A stretch of DNA of 64,000 nucleotides from contig DFTB01000008.1 in the NCBI GenBank assembly GCA_002382975.1, forward strand, positions 1 through 64,000. The letters are read 5' to 3'. A program made the translations under genes and the position numbers. The DNA comes from Fibrobacter sp. UBA4223 (GTDB lineage: Bacteria > Fibrobacterota > Fibrobacteria > Fibrobacterales > Fibrobacteraceae). Positions 55,149-63,702 of this stretch are shown piece by piece. Positions within the stretch are counted from its first letter, which is position 1. Every line of letters begins with the position of its first letter. The notes under the pieces are model-generated. The model was given only the letters and a program-made list of their open reading frames with translations. It had not been told where the DNA came from and ran no database searches.

Positions 55149-55775
55149 ATGAAAAGAATATTGAGTGTTCAGGAATTAAAGCAATCCCCCTGGCCCGGCA
55201 GATTTACGGAAACCTTCGGAGCAAACCTGGTTTCCGCATTCCTTTACGGGGACTGCCTTGAAGAAGGATTCAGCGCCCTGGAAAGGCCCTGGACCGTGGC
55301 ATTCATATTGAAAGACGCTTCTGCTACGGAGGTCGACAAGCTCAAATCCTGGAGCAAGAAGGCACAGTGCGAAGGAGTGGAATTCTCCTACATTTTTTCC
55401 AGTGCCGAGGTTCTCTCGAACCTGGAAACTTTTCCGCTGGAATTTCTGGAAATGTCCTGCCGGAACCAGGTCCTGTGCGGTATCGCTCCTCTAGAAGGGT
55501 TCAGCCCCAACCGGGAAGCCCTTGCAGCGCAGTGCCTGCGGGAATGGAAAGCTTTCCTGTTCCACAGGCGTCTCAACACCAAGCCCAATGCTGCCGACTA
55601 CCTGCAGGAACTTTCGCCCCTGCTAAGCGGCATCTACTACCTGAAATGCGGAAACTATCCTGAAAAATGGCAGCAGGTTCTCGACGCTTTCCCGGAACTT
55701 TCAACTGCGGGAAACCTGCTGGGCGCCTTGCAGAACACCATAACAAATATATGCGCTTGTCCCCAACAGTCCTAA
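55149..55775 (+). CDS. Unknown protein, possible nucleotidyltransferase-like fold
   Basis: 208 residues, soluble. The block NLVSAFLYGDCLEEGFSALERPW resembles the opening of nucleotidyltransferase-fold proteins (GS...D), but the usual DxD is not clear, and the C-terminal half is helical. I cannot name a family. Coupled to the TPM-like gene (operon, 5 nt gap). Confidence 0.5.
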   Translation: MKRILSVQELKQSPWPGRFTETFGANLVSAFLYGDCLEEGFSALERPWTVAFILKDASATEVDKLKSWSKKAQCEGVEFSYIFSSAEVLSNLETFPLEFLEMSCRNQVLCGIAPLEGFSPNREALAAQCLREWKAFLFHRRLNTKPNAADYLQELSPLLSGIYYLKCGNYPEKWQQVLDAFPELSTAGNLLGALQNTITNICACPQQS

Positions 55776-55852
55776 TACCTAAAACCTATTACCTAACACC
55801 TATCCCCTAGATCCTAGCCCCTAGATCCTAACCCCTACCACCTACAACCTCT
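55776..55852. repeat. Short-word array before the M16 peptidase
   Basis: cctaatacctaaaacctattacc, then cctagatcctagcccctagatcctaacccc, then caccta words. Related to 3429-3466 and, inverted, to 6717-6774. Confidence 0.75.
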
Positions 55853-55854
55853 TA

Positions 55855-57126
55855 ATGAAACAGATTCTCAAAAAGACCGAACTTGAAAACGGCATTACCA
55901 TTCTCACCGACTACATGCCCCACGCCTATTCCGTTGCCGTGGGTGCCTGGATTCCGCGAGGATCACGACACGAAGCCCCCGATGAATACGGACTCAGCCA
56001 TTTCTACGAGCACCTGGTTTTCAAAGGCACCCAAAAACGCACAGCCCTTGAGATAGCCCGGGCCATTGAGGACCGGGGCGGCAACCTAGAAGCCTACACC
56101 ACTAGGCAAGAGACCGGCTTTTACGCCCAAGTGGAGAGCAGCGATTTACCACTGGCCATAGACGTCATCGCAGACATGCTCATGCATCCCCGCCTCGAAA
56201 AGAAGGAAATGGAAAAAGAACGACGGGTCATCATTGAAGAAATCCACAGCTACGATGACATTCCCGAAGAACTGGTGGGCGACGTTTTCAATGCCATCCA
56301 TTTCAAGGGTTCGGGTATTGCCCATTCCATTACCGGGAACGTACAGCAAGTCAAAGCCCTCACCCATCGCCAGATGCTTAAATACAAGCAACAAGTCATA
56401 AGTCAAATTCCCATCCTCGTCTGCGCCTCGGGCAGGGTCAATCATGATAGCCTAGTAAAGCTCTGCAAAGAGAAATTCGCCGAAAAGACTATTGACGGGA
56501 GTTGTCCCTCGGACATCTACAAAGCAACCCAAAGTGTGAAGGTGGTTCAAAAGCAGGACATTACACAGTCCAATCTTTTCTGGGGACTCAGCTTTGACAG
56601 GAGCCATATGGACAACCGGGACCGGGCGGCCCTTTCCATGTTTAACGTTGCCATGGGCGCAGGGATGGCTTCACGCCTGTTCCAGAAAATTCGCGAAGAA
56701 AAAGGCCTCGCCTACTCCGTCTACTCTACCGCCGACATATACAGGGACTGCGTAGACTGGGGAGTCGCCCTGGCAACGGAGCCGCATCAACTTAAAACGG
56801 CTCTAGAATTATCCATCGACGAAACGAAGATGTTCCTGAAGCATGGATTCAGGGCCGGTGAATTTGAGAGGACCCGTGCAAATATTCTGGGCGGCATGCA
56901 CCTGGGCGCCGACAGCCCTGAAAAACGGCTTGTGCGTATGGCAGAACAAATGTTACATCTCGGAGAATTCCGCTCTATGGAAAAAAGCGAGAAAATCCTC
57001 AAGTCCTTAACCGAGGACGAGGTTGTCTCAACGACGAACAGACTGTTCGACGCAGCGAAATTCTCTGCTGCCGTGGTGGAACCCAAGAGCAAGAAAAAAA
57101 CCGTCCTCGAAATGAACTTCTTTTAA
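55855..57126 (+). CDS. M16 family zinc peptidase
   Basis: 423 residues. Inverted zinc motif HxxEH at H49-F-Y-E52-H53 (SHFYEHLVF), with the third ligand Glu expected in EEIHSYDD (about 125-132). Matches the processing-peptidase-like M16B group with one catalytic half; the second half may lie in the same chain as the inactive domain (about 230-423). It probably degrades peptides; in bacteria it is often next to dut or polynucleotide phosphorylase, neither of which is here. A terminator follows. Confidence 0.92.
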   Translation: MKQILKKTELENGITILTDYMPHAYSVAVGAWIPRGSRHEAPDEYGLSHFYEHLVFKGTQKRTALEIARAIEDRGGNLEAYTTRQETGFYAQVESSDLPLAIDVIADMLMHPRLEKKEMEKERRVIIEEIHSYDDIPEELVGDVFNAIHFKGSGIAHSITGNVQQVKALTHRQMLKYKQQVISQIPILVCASGRVNHDSLVKLCKEKFAEKTIDGSCPSDIYKATQSVKVVQKQDITQSNLFWGLSFDRSHMDNRDRAALSMFNVAMGAGMASRLFQKIREEKGLAYSVYSTADIYRDCVDWGVALATEPHQLKTALELSIDETKMFLKHGFRAGEFERTRANILGGMHLGADSPEKRLVRMAEQMLHLGEFRSMEKSEKILKSLTEDEVVSTTNRLFDAAKFSAAVVEPKSKKKTVLEMNFF

Positions 57127-57142
57127 GGGAAATCAAACACAA

Positions 57143-57180
57143 TAAAAAAAAGGAACTCCACCATTTGGCGGAGTTCCTTT
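57143..57180. terminator. Terminator T3 (also ends the M16 gene)
   Basis: Stem aggaactcc / ggagttcct (57151-57159 with 57170-57178), extendable with wobble pairs, flanked by A8 on the left and T on the right; it works in both directions. Third of three terminators after tRNA-Glu on the minus strand. Confidence 0.88.
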
Positions 57181-57183
57181 ATG

Positions 57184-57225
57184 CATGTTAGGTTGGGCCC
57201 CACCACTTCGTGGATGAGGCCAACC
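57184..57225. repeat. 42-bp hairpin repeat, copy 1
   Basis: Identical over 42 nt with 57272-57313, period 88 nt. It contains ggttggg...ccaacc and ccacttcgtgg, so each copy folds into a hairpin. Confidence 0.95.
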
Positions 57226-57234
57226 TCAGGGCAT

Positions 57235-57272
57235 AAAAAAAGGAACCAACGTTGTTGATTCCTTTTTTATAC
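57235..57272 (-). terminator. Terminator T2 after tRNA-Glu
   Basis: Minus strand: stem ggaatcaac / gttggttcc (9 bp, one wobble), loop aac, then T7. Confidence 0.85.
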
Positions 57273-57313
57273 ATGTTAGGTTGGGCCCCACCACTTCGTG
57301 GATGAGGCCAACC
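57272..57313. repeat. 42-bp hairpin repeat, copy 2
   Basis: Second identical copy of the repeat at 57184-57225. Confidence 0.95.
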
Positions 57314-57320
57314 CTGGGGA

Positions 57321-57358
57321 TATAAAAAAAGACCAACCTAACGGCTGATCTTTTTTTA
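57321..57358 (-). terminator. Terminator T1 after tRNA-Glu
   Basis: Minus strand: stem agatcagcc / ggttggtct (9 bp with two wobbles), loop gtta, then T7; starts right after the tRNA 3' end. Confidence 0.88.
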
Positions 57359-57431
57359 TACCCCCAAGCGGTTTCGAACCGCTGTTGCGGGAATGAAAAT
57401 CCCGAGTCCTGGGCCACTAGACGATAGGGGC
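57359..57431 (-). tRNA. tRNA-Glu (anticodon TTC)
   Basis: 73 nt. Acceptor gcccCTA paired to tgggggt with wobbles, D-arm tcgtctagtggcccagga, anticodon loop TTTCA with TTC, T-arm agcgg/ccgct with TTCGAAA, discriminator A, CCA not encoded. Followed downstream by three terminators and two repeat hairpins. Confidence 0.95.
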
Positions 57432-57509
57432 ATTAAGTAAGGCCAAATATAGGAAACTTTATTTCTTTGTAAAGGGTGGGGGGCTAATTTTTTTACATTT
57501 TCGACGAAG

Positions 57510-59078
57510 ATGTTGAAAAAGTGGCTCAAAAAATCCCTTTTGAAAGGCATTTTGCGGTTCCTACCGCTGGCCATAGCCTCCAGTGCCGCCGACGGCGCCC
57601 TGCTGTGGGGCATCCGCTTCTTCATGGATTTGCTCTCCCAGGAATCCACTTTTACCCTGGCGGAATGGGTGATTTTGATGGTCCTATTGACGGCACTCCG
57701 CCTAATTTTTCTCTTCGCCAAGGTCCAGCAGAACGAGACCTGGATATTTTCCATCAGTTCCACCTTGCGGAGCTGGTTTATCCGCAAGCTCCGAAACCTG
57801 TCCCCCCGTTTTTTCCATGACCAAAACAGCAACACCCAGACAGAAATGGCCTTTGACGCCATCCATACCATCCAAAGTAACGGAAACGTCTTTTTCCAGG
57901 CGACCCAGGCCATTTTGCAGCTCCTCGTTTTCATTCCCGTACTGCTCTATATTTCCTGGCCCCTAACCCTATTCCTTTTCTTGATTATCGTGCCCCTGGT
58001 AGCACTCCTCCAGCGCAAAATCCACCGCATGGGTCCCGAAGAAGAATCCCTGCTATTCGAGAAATCAAAGTTCCGCAGCCAATTCGACATGACCCGAAGG
58101 CTATTTCGTACCTGGAGCGCCCCTCAAGAAAGGGCTGCTCTTTCGGCTACACTCCAGGGCGACTCCCGAAACCTCAGCGAACATACAAGGCGCTTTTCTA
58201 TACGCAAGAACGGCCTTTCCCTGGTAATGGAATCCGTCTCGGTTCTGTCCATGGTGTTCGTCCTCGCTTTCTGCGCCATCCTTATCGCACAAGGCTGGAT
58301 GGACAGCAAAGGGCTCATCCTGTTCTGTTCCGCCGTACTCCTGAGCTACAAGCCGGTCAAGGAATGTTCCCGTGCCCTGCCGGAATTTCGCGCCCTGGCA
58401 AGCGCCTGCGCCTACCTTTTCAAGTTCGAGACTATCCCCGAAAAAGCACCCGCACCTTCTGCCAGCGGAGACAATCTTACCGTTTGTCAGGGAGATTTTT
58501 CGTACAAAGGTCTCGACGACGAAAGTTCCGAAACCAAGGTCTATCGAAACCTCAATCTCAGTTGGAACGCAAAACAGCCTGTGCTCCTGAAAGGGCAAAA
58601 CGGTTCCGGCAAGACTACGCTGTTACGGCTCATCGCCCATCTGGAAGAATGGAACCAGGGCGAAATGAGCCTCCCCGAAACCGCAAGTCCCGACGGAATT
58701 TTCCTCATGTCCCAGGATTTGGAGCTCCCGCCAAAAAACATCCTAAAAAAGATGCTGGAACGAGACCCTTCTTCCCTTTTGCACGGCTTCATAGAGGCCA
58801 CCCGAATCCAGAAGTTGCTTTCCAAGGAGTCCCTCTCCGGAGGAGAGCGGGCCAAGGTGGCCCTGCTGTGGGCGTTGGCCTCCCCTTCCAAGATTTTACT
58901 GCTGGACGAACCTCTGGCGGGCATCGCCCTGAACGACCGCGCTCCTATCCTGGAAAGACTCCTGGAGACCTGCGAAAAGCTGGGCAAGTGGCTCCTGATT
59001 TCCAGTCACGACCGCCTTCCCGAAACCCTAGAAAACAAGTTCCTGTTGGTGGACCTGGACCATGAAAAGTCTCTATAG
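57510..59078 (+). CDS. ABC transporter, fused membrane and ATPase domains
   Basis: 522 residues. Six membrane helices (about 20-320) of the exporter type, then an ATPase with Walker A GQNGSGKTT, signature LSGGERAKVALL and Walker B ILLLDEPLAG. Closest in layout to CydC/CydD- or lipid-exporter-like half transporters; the ATPase is short, about 180 residues. The substrate is unknown. TACATTTTCG box 10 nt before the ATG. The following ICMT-like gene overlaps its end by 17 nt, so both belong to one operon with waaA and possibly ispH. Confidence 0.88.
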   Translation: MLKKWLKKSLLKGILRFLPLAIASSAADGALLWGIRFFMDLLSQESTFTLAEWVILMVLLTALRLIFLFAKVQQNETWIFSISSTLRSWFIRKLRNLSPRFFHDQNSNTQTEMAFDAIHTIQSNGNVFFQATQAILQLLVFIPVLLYISWPLTLFLFLIIVPLVALLQRKIHRMGPEEESLLFEKSKFRSQFDMTRRLFRTWSAPQERAALSATLQGDSRNLSEHTRRFSIRKNGLSLVMESVSVLSMVFVLAFCAILIAQGWMDSKGLILFCSAVLLSYKPVKECSRALPEFRALASACAYLFKFETIPEKAPAPSASGDNLTVCQGDFSYKGLDDESSETKVYRNLNLSWNAKQPVLLKGQNGSGKTTLLRLIAHLEEWNQGEMSLPETASPDGIFLMSQDLELPPKNILKKMLERDPSSLLHGFIEATRIQKLLSKESLSGGERAKVALLWALASPSKILLLDEPLAGIALNDRAPILERLLETCEKLGKWLLISSHDRLPETLENKFLLVDLDHEKSL

Positions 59079-59628
59079 ATGGAGAGGTTATATTCTGGGC
59101 GTGCTCGGTCTAGGACTCATCGTTACGCCCCCATCCCCGTTAAATTATGGACCCTCTATAATAGCAGCGATTCTCCTTGCCGTAGGCATTCTGCTCCGGA
59201 TTTTTGCAAGGCGCACCATCGGTGAACACACCCGCGGAAACACCCACACGGCCCCCACCCTAGTCACTACCGGCGCCTACTCCCTGATGCGGCACCCGCT
59301 CTACGTTTCCAACAGTTTCATCGCCAGCGCCGCCATCATTTTTCACCTTGGTTTTTCTGTATGGACCATTCCTTTTTTTGCAGGCCTTTTCGCCCTGGAA
59401 TTCGCCCTATCGAAGGCAGAAGACCAGTTCCTAAAAACCACCTTTCAAGAAAAATGGATAGAATGGAGTGCAAAAACCTGGGCGTTTTTTCCAAATCCAC
59501 GAAATTTTGTGGCAAACGCACAACCTAGAACTTTTTTCCAAACCCTACGGGCGGATTTTTCTACCTGGCTATGGGTCATTTTGTTAATTTTCCTGTTGTA
59601 CAGTAGAAAAGTTTTCTTTGGAGCGTAG
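59062..59628 (+). CDS. Isoprenylcysteine carboxyl methyltransferase-like membrane protein
   Basis: 188 residues, four or five membrane helices. The family block TGAYSLMRHPLYVSN (about 74-88) with RHP and the later conserved E-x-x-F...W region bind SAM. Bacterial members methylate small molecules, lipids or isoprenoid-like substrates; the true target is unknown. Overlaps the ABC gene and abuts waaA (TAGATG), so it is probably part of an envelope operon. Confidence 0.82.
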   Translation: MKSLYRWRGYILGVLGLGLIVTPPSPLNYGPSIIAAILLAVGILLRIFARRTIGEHTRGNTHTAPTLVTTGAYSLMRHPLYVSNSFIASAAIIFHLGFSVWTIPFFAGLFALEFALSKAEDQFLKTTFQEKWIEWSAKTWAFFPNPRNFVANAQPRTFFQTLRADFSTWLWVILLIFLLYSRKVFFGA

Positions 59629-60816
59629 ATGTTCAACGCATTCAGCATAGTCCGCGAAGTGGCAGGAATTGTGGCTGGCGCCACCGCAAAGGTCCCCGCC
59701 ATCGAAAACCGGTTCCATATTTCAGAAAGGCTGGACGGCGACTGGCCCGAAGGCCCGTTCCTCTGGCTGCATGGGGCAAGCCTCGGCGAATGCCGGATGC
59801 TCCTCTCCCTCGCCGGATTCCTGCAGCAGGATCTGCCCGACTGCCCAAAAATTCTCATCACGACGCAGAAGCCAGAAGTTGTCCATTTCCTAAAGAACTC
59901 GGGCAAGGAGATAGAGGCCGCCCTGGCTCCCGCCGACACGCCCTCCTCCCTGGCGAAGTTCATCTCCAAGGTAAAGCCTATCGGTCTTATCCTGGGAGAA
60001 AACGAACTCTGGCCGGGCTACCTCTCCGCCATGCGGCGGCTTTCGCTGAAGCCTTCCGTAGCCATCGTGTCCGGCAGGTTCCACAGGGCACTGCCCTTCC
60101 TAGATTACAGTTCCGTAGGGTTCGCCGCCATGCAGACCGGCGCCGATTCAAACCGAATCCAGTCAGCCTTCGACGGAACCTGTCCTGCAAAGGCCTTTAT
60201 CGGCGGGGACTGGAAACTGCTCTCTTGGGCCAAGTCCGGCAAAGAAGTCACCGCCCCCGAGAACCCTAGCGTAGATACGGCATTCCTGTCCATGCACTTT
60301 GCCGAATGGGCAAGCCTCAGCCGCATGATCCTTTCTTCTATCAAGCATCAGGAATCCGTAGTGCTTGTCCCCCGCAGGCTTGAGGAGGTGGAAACCTTCC
60401 GCAAGGCCCTGCTGGAACAGGAACTGATTGTAACGGAGTGGCCCCTAGTTCAAAAGGGCGCCGTCGCCCTGGTCACCAAATTCGGACTTGTCCCGGAAAT
60501 CTTGAAGATGTCAAAGTTTGCCGTAGTGGGAGGCTCCTTCAGCCTGACCCTCGGGGTCCACGACTTCTGGGAACCTCTCCAGAACGGCGTGGCCACCTGC
60601 ATCGGTCCTTACTCCAGAGGACAGAGGGAAACCGTCTGCACCCTGGTCCGCGAAGGAGTGCTGACACAGCTCCAGACCACCGCAGGCTTTGCCGACCGGA
60701 ACAAGGCCGACATCCGGATGGTCCAGTCCTTCTTGGAACGGGAACGGCTGAAAATTACGGAATCATACCAGAAACTTGTAGATTTTTTGAAAGACCTGCT
60801 CAAAGCACAAGGCTAA
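59629..60816 (+). CDS. waaA: 3-deoxy-D-manno-octulosonate transferase
   Basis: 395 residues. Attaches Kdo to lipid IVA. Family signs: WLHGASLGECR (about 44-54), LGENELWPGYLSAM, SGRFHRALPFLDY, and the C-terminal GGSFSLTLGVHDFWEPLQNG nucleotide-sugar site. Slightly shorter than the usual 420 residues. The ATG overlaps the upstream stop (TAGATG) with a TTTGGAG site. Together with lpxH it shows that this organism makes Kdo-lipid A. Confidence 0.93.
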   Translation: MFNAFSIVREVAGIVAGATAKVPAIENRFHISERLDGDWPEGPFLWLHGASLGECRMLLSLAGFLQQDLPDCPKILITTQKPEVVHFLKNSGKEIEAALAPADTPSSLAKFISKVKPIGLILGENELWPGYLSAMRRLSLKPSVAIVSGRFHRALPFLDYSSVGFAAMQTGADSNRIQSAFDGTCPAKAFIGGDWKLLSWAKSGKEVTAPENPSVDTAFLSMHFAEWASLSRMILSSIKHQESVVLVPRRLEEVETFRKALLEQELIVTEWPLVQKGAVALVTKFGLVPEILKMSKFAVVGGSFSLTLGVHDFWEPLQNGVATCIGPYSRGQRETVCTLVREGVLTQLQTTAGFADRNKADIRMVQSFLERERLKITESYQKLVDFLKDLLKAQG

Positions 60817-60820
60817 AAAC

Positions 60821-61765
60821 ATGAAGAAACTGATTCTTGCCACCCCTCGCGGATTCTGCGCCGGTGTTGACCGGGCCATCCACGTGGTGGAAAAGGCCCT
60901 GGAAAAATTCGGCTCCCCAATCTACGTGCGACACGAGATAGTCCACAACCGCTATGTAGTAGAAACCCTAAAATCCAAGGGCGTCATCTTCGTCGACGAA
61001 GTGGACGAAGTTCCCGAAGGTTCCGTGGTCATCTTTTCGGCCCACGGAGTGGCGGACCACATCTACCAGGACGCCGAAAACAGGCATCTGAAGGTGGTGG
61101 ACGCCACCTGCCCCCTGGTCCGCAAGGTCCATTTCAGCGCCAAGCGCCATTTTAACGCCGGGCGCCACATTATCCTGATCGGGCATGCCGGACACGCCGA
61201 GGTGGAAGGCACCCTGGGGCAGCTCCCTGAAGGCGCCATCACCCTCATCCGGAACGAAGAAGACATCGAAAAGCTCTCTTTCCACGACGGCAAGGAAATC
61301 GCCTACATCACCCAGACCACCCTCTCCGTAGCCGAGACCCGCAAGATTATCGCCAAGCTGAAAGAAAAATTCCCGAACATCATCGGGCCTGAAGCCGGAG
61401 ACCTGTGCTACGCCACCGGAAACCGTCAGGCCGCCGTTTTGGACCTGTGCTCCCAAGTAGATCTGCTCCTGGTGGTAGGGGCAAAGAATTCTTCCAATTC
61501 TTCCCGACTGATGGAACTAGGGCTGGAACAGGGCATCAGGAGCCACCTGATCGAGTCCGTCCACGACCTGGATCCGGAATGGTTCCAGGGGGTGGAGACC
61601 GTAGGGCTTTCCAGCGGTGCCAGTGCTCCCGAGATTCTGGTCCAGGAGGTAGTGGACTGGATAAAGGCGAAATTCACCCCCGTAGAGGTGGAAAATTTCG
61701 TCAAATTGGTGGAATCTACCAAATTTAACCTGCCAAAGGAACTTCAGGACGCCCCCCAGTCTTGA
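60821..61765 (+). CDS. ispH: 4-hydroxy-3-methylbut-2-enyl diphosphate reductase
   Basis: 314 residues. Last step of the MEP pathway, making IPP and DMAPP with a [4Fe-4S] cluster. Cluster Cys residues C13 (PRGFCAGVDRA), C in DATCPLV and C in GDLCYATGNRQ. GHAGHAEVEGT, TQTTLSV and SSNSSRL blocks are present. Four nt after waaA stop, so in the same operon. Confidence 0.96.
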   Translation: MKKLILATPRGFCAGVDRAIHVVEKALEKFGSPIYVRHEIVHNRYVVETLKSKGVIFVDEVDEVPEGSVVIFSAHGVADHIYQDAENRHLKVVDATCPLVRKVHFSAKRHFNAGRHIILIGHAGHAEVEGTLGQLPEGAITLIRNEEDIEKLSFHDGKEIAYITQTTLSVAETRKIIAKLKEKFPNIIGPEAGDLCYATGNRQAAVLDLCSQVDLLLVVGAKNSSNSSRLMELGLEQGIRSHLIESVHDLDPEWFQGVETVGLSSGASAPEILVQEVVDWIKAKFTPVEVENFVKLVESTKFNLPKELQDAPQS

Positions 61766-61821
61766 CAATTCAACCACTTTTAACTAAAATTGGTGTCCGT
61801 AAAAAACAACGGAGTTTTATT

Positions 61822-62043
61822 ATGAGCCGTATTTGTGAAGTCACCGGAAAAGCCGGCCTCGTGGGCAACATGGTTTCCCACTCCAACCGTAAGAAGTTGA
61901 TGAAGCAGCTTCCCAACCTCCAGAAGAAGCGCTTCTATATCCCCGAAGAAGATCGTTGGGTTACCCTCCGCGTGAGCGCCGCCGGTCTCCGCACTATCAG
62001 CAAGTGCGGTATCCAGGCTGTTGCCCAGGAACTCGGCATCTAA
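61822..62043 (+). CDS. rpmB: 50S ribosomal protein L28
   Basis: 73 residues, start at 61822 with CGGAG eight nt upstream; the longer frame back to 61762 is not real. MSRICEVTGKAGLVGNMVSHSN is the usual opening (C-x-x-x-GK), and the end VSAAGLRTISKCGI is the L28 signature. Unlike many genomes, rpmG (L33) does not follow. A strong terminator lies downstream. Confidence 0.96.
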   Translation: MSRICEVTGKAGLVGNMVSHSNRKKLMKQLPNLQKKRFYIPEEDRWVTLRVSAAGLRTISKCGIQAVAQELGI

Positions 62044-62064
62044 TTCTCGCCAAACAAAACTGAA

Positions 62065-62096
62065 AAGCCGCCAAAGTCCTCTTTGGCGGTGTTTTG
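62065..62096 (+). terminator. Terminator after rpmB
   Basis: Perfect 9-bp stem ccgccaaag / ctttggcgg (62068-62076 with 62081-62089), loop tcct, then gtttt. Confidence 0.88.
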
Positions 62097-62104
62097 TGTA
62101 TCTA

Positions 62105-62200
62105 TCTAGGTTTTATGTTGTAGGTAGTAGGTATTAGGGCAGAATTGGCAAGGCAGATTCTTCGCCCCTAAAACCTAAGACCTAACACCTACAACCTATT
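62105..62200. repeat. Inverted short-word array between rpmB and exonuclease
   Basis: Left arm ggttttatgttgtaggtagtaggtattaggg, right arm cccctaaaacctaagacctaacacctacaacctattt; the arms are complementary and flank about 35 nt. Same family as 24457-24568. Confidence 0.75.
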
Positions 62201-62843
62201 TATTAATAAACTGCGGAGTGCCCTTGTACTTGGCCATGTTGGCCATGATGTTCCCCAGCTCCCAGTCCTTTTCCTTGAACCGGCGGCGGAGGATGGCCAC
62301 GAAAACTTCCATAAGCATCTCGCAGTCATAGACGGCGCGGTGCATCTTTTCGGAATCGATACTCATGGCAATCTCGTTACGGCGCTTGAACAGATTCGCC
62401 ATGTAACCCAGCTTGTGGTTTTCCAGCTCCGGCAGGATTGTCCTTGAAACAACAAGACTGTCAATCACCGGATTCCCCGGCACCAATTGAGGGTTCTTGG
62501 CGTATGCCACCCGCAAAAAGCTGGCATCGAAGTTTGCGTTGTGGGCAATCAATATAGAGCCCTGACCACAGAATGCCGTAAAGCCCTTGAGACACTCGCC
62601 TACAGGAGGCGCGTTTTCCACATCCTTGTCGTAGATGTGGTTCACGTTGGAAGCCTCGGCGGGAATCAGCATATTGGGCTTTACGAAAGTTTCAAACTCA
62701 GAAAGCAGCTTGGGCACCACCTTGCCGTTCTTGGTTTCCACAGTGAATTTTACGGCACCGATTTCAATAATTTCGTCTTTCTTGTTGTCAAGGCCCGTCG
62801 TTTCCAAGTCAAAGGCCACGAATTTTGGAGCTAAAGCAATCAC
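62196..62843 (-). CDS. DEDDh 3'-5' exonuclease (DnaQ/epsilon-like)
   Basis: 215 residues from a GTG start at 62843 that overlaps the upstream stop (GTGA) and has AGAGGAAA nine nt before it; the frame could open with a TTG at 62870. Exonuclease motifs: FDLETTG (D12, E14), HNANFDASFL, and HRAVYDCEML (His and Asp). Stand-alone DnaQ-like exonucleases proofread DNA or trim RNA. Coupled to the acyltransferase-like gene, a pairing I cannot explain functionally. Confidence 0.92.
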   Translation of the reverse strand: MIALAPKFVAFDLETTGLDNKKDEIIEIGAVKFTVETKNGKVVPKLLSEFETFVKPNMLIPAEASNVNHIYDKDVENAPPVGECLKGFTAFCGQGSILIAHNANFDASFLRVAYAKNPQLVPGNPVIDSLVVSRTILPELENHKLGYMANLFKRRNEIAMSIDSEKMHRAVYDCEMLMEVFVAILRRRFKEKDWELGNIMANMAKYKGTPQFINK

Positions 62844-63373
62844 GGTACATTTTCCTCTTGTTTTTGACAAAAATACTTAATTCTCACGACAATTGTTGAC
62901 ATAGGCAAGGGAATTATAAACCTGTCCCAAGTATGCAAGGTGAAATGCCGGCCGTACTGCACCTGGATTTCCCACAACGGTCGTCCCGATTTCCTTGACA
63001 GCCAAAGGGATCCAGGTTTCACAATCCCTGCAGGACCATGCGGACCGTCCAGAGCCATGCCCGCAAACTGTCCCGACTTTAAAGATTCCAGCAGATGACG
63101 CACGTTGAGGGCCCCGTGGCTGTCGGACCCCCTTGTGACAATATACCCTAGTCGTTTGGCGGTAGCGCTAAAAAAATTCCCATCCTTGGACTGGGAAACA
63201 AAAGCGTGAACTCCCATGTCCTTGAAGGCTACGCAGCTGGCAAGCAAGTCCCTGTGCCAAGTTCCAAGAATGCCCGGACCGAACTCCTCGGGGGTCTCCA
63301 GGCGAACCCTGAGGCTCCTTAGCCAGAGGCTCACCAGAAAAGAGCCCATTTTCGCCTTGAAACCGTCAAACAT
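62840..63373 (-). CDS. DUF374 lysophospholipid acyltransferase-like protein
   Basis: 177 residues. WHRDLL, SQSKDGNFF, RGSDSHGALN and DGPHGPAG are the blocks of the DUF374 branch of the acyltransferase superfamily, some members of which add acyl chains to lipid A. Without a clear signal peptide but with an N-terminal hydrophobic start. It is short compared with about 210 residues. Its stop overlaps the exonuclease start. Confidence 0.87.
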   Translation of the reverse strand: MFDGFKAKMGSFLVSLWLRSLRVRLETPEEFGPGILGTWHRDLLASCVAFKDMGVHAFVSQSKDGNFFSATAKRLGYIVTRGSDSHGALNVRHLLESLKSGQFAGMALDGPHGPAGIVKPGSLWLSRKSGRPLWEIQVQYGRHFTLHTWDRFIIPLPMSTIVVRIKYFCQKQEENVP

Positions 63374-63406
63374 GGCCTAAAAATTAGTTTTTTTAGCCTT
63401 TTGCCC

Positions 63407-63435
63407 TTGGAAAACGGGTTTTCATTACCTATATT
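63407..63435 (+). promoter_or_regulatory. Promoter of tRNA-Cys
   Basis: TTGGAA, 17 nt, TATATT, ending 12 nt before the tRNA 5' end. Confidence 0.55.
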
Positions 63436-63447
63436 AGGCCTCACATT

Positions 63448-63520
63448 GGCGACGTACCCAAGTTGGTAAGGGGCGGCTCTGCAAAAGCCTTATTCATCAG
63501 TTCGAGTCTGATCGTTGCCT
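63448..63520 (+). tRNA. tRNA-Cys (anticodon GCA)
   Basis: 73 nt. Acceptor ggcgacg / cgttgcc, anticodon loop CTGCAAA (GCA), T-arm atcag/ctgat with TTCGAGT, discriminator U73, the identity base for Cys. The outermost pair of the anticodon stem is a C-U mismatch (27-43). CCA is not encoded. Confidence 0.93.
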
Positions 63521-63525
63521 CTCGA

Positions 63526-63551
63526 GACCTCCGCAAGGGGGTCTTTTTTTG
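63526..63551 (+). terminator. Terminator after tRNA-Cys
   Basis: Stem gacctcc / gggggtc (7 bp, one wobble), loop gcaa, then T7. Confidence 0.9.
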
Positions 63552-63702
63552 TGAACTGAGCAGGAGCATTCCTTTTTTCTCGTTGTCAAGGGTGTTTTTT
63601 GTCTTTTTTTCGCAAAATTTTTCAAAATTCCAAAAAAAAGTTAAAAAAAATGCTTGTCAAGACCTAGAAAAAAAATTTTTTTAGGACTACATTTGAGTTC
63701 AA

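Noticed and set aside
57184..57313. tRNA pseudogenes in the 42-bp repeats
   Set aside because: The repeats fold into a single hairpin and lack T-arm and anticodon-arm features; only a remnant hypothesis remains.
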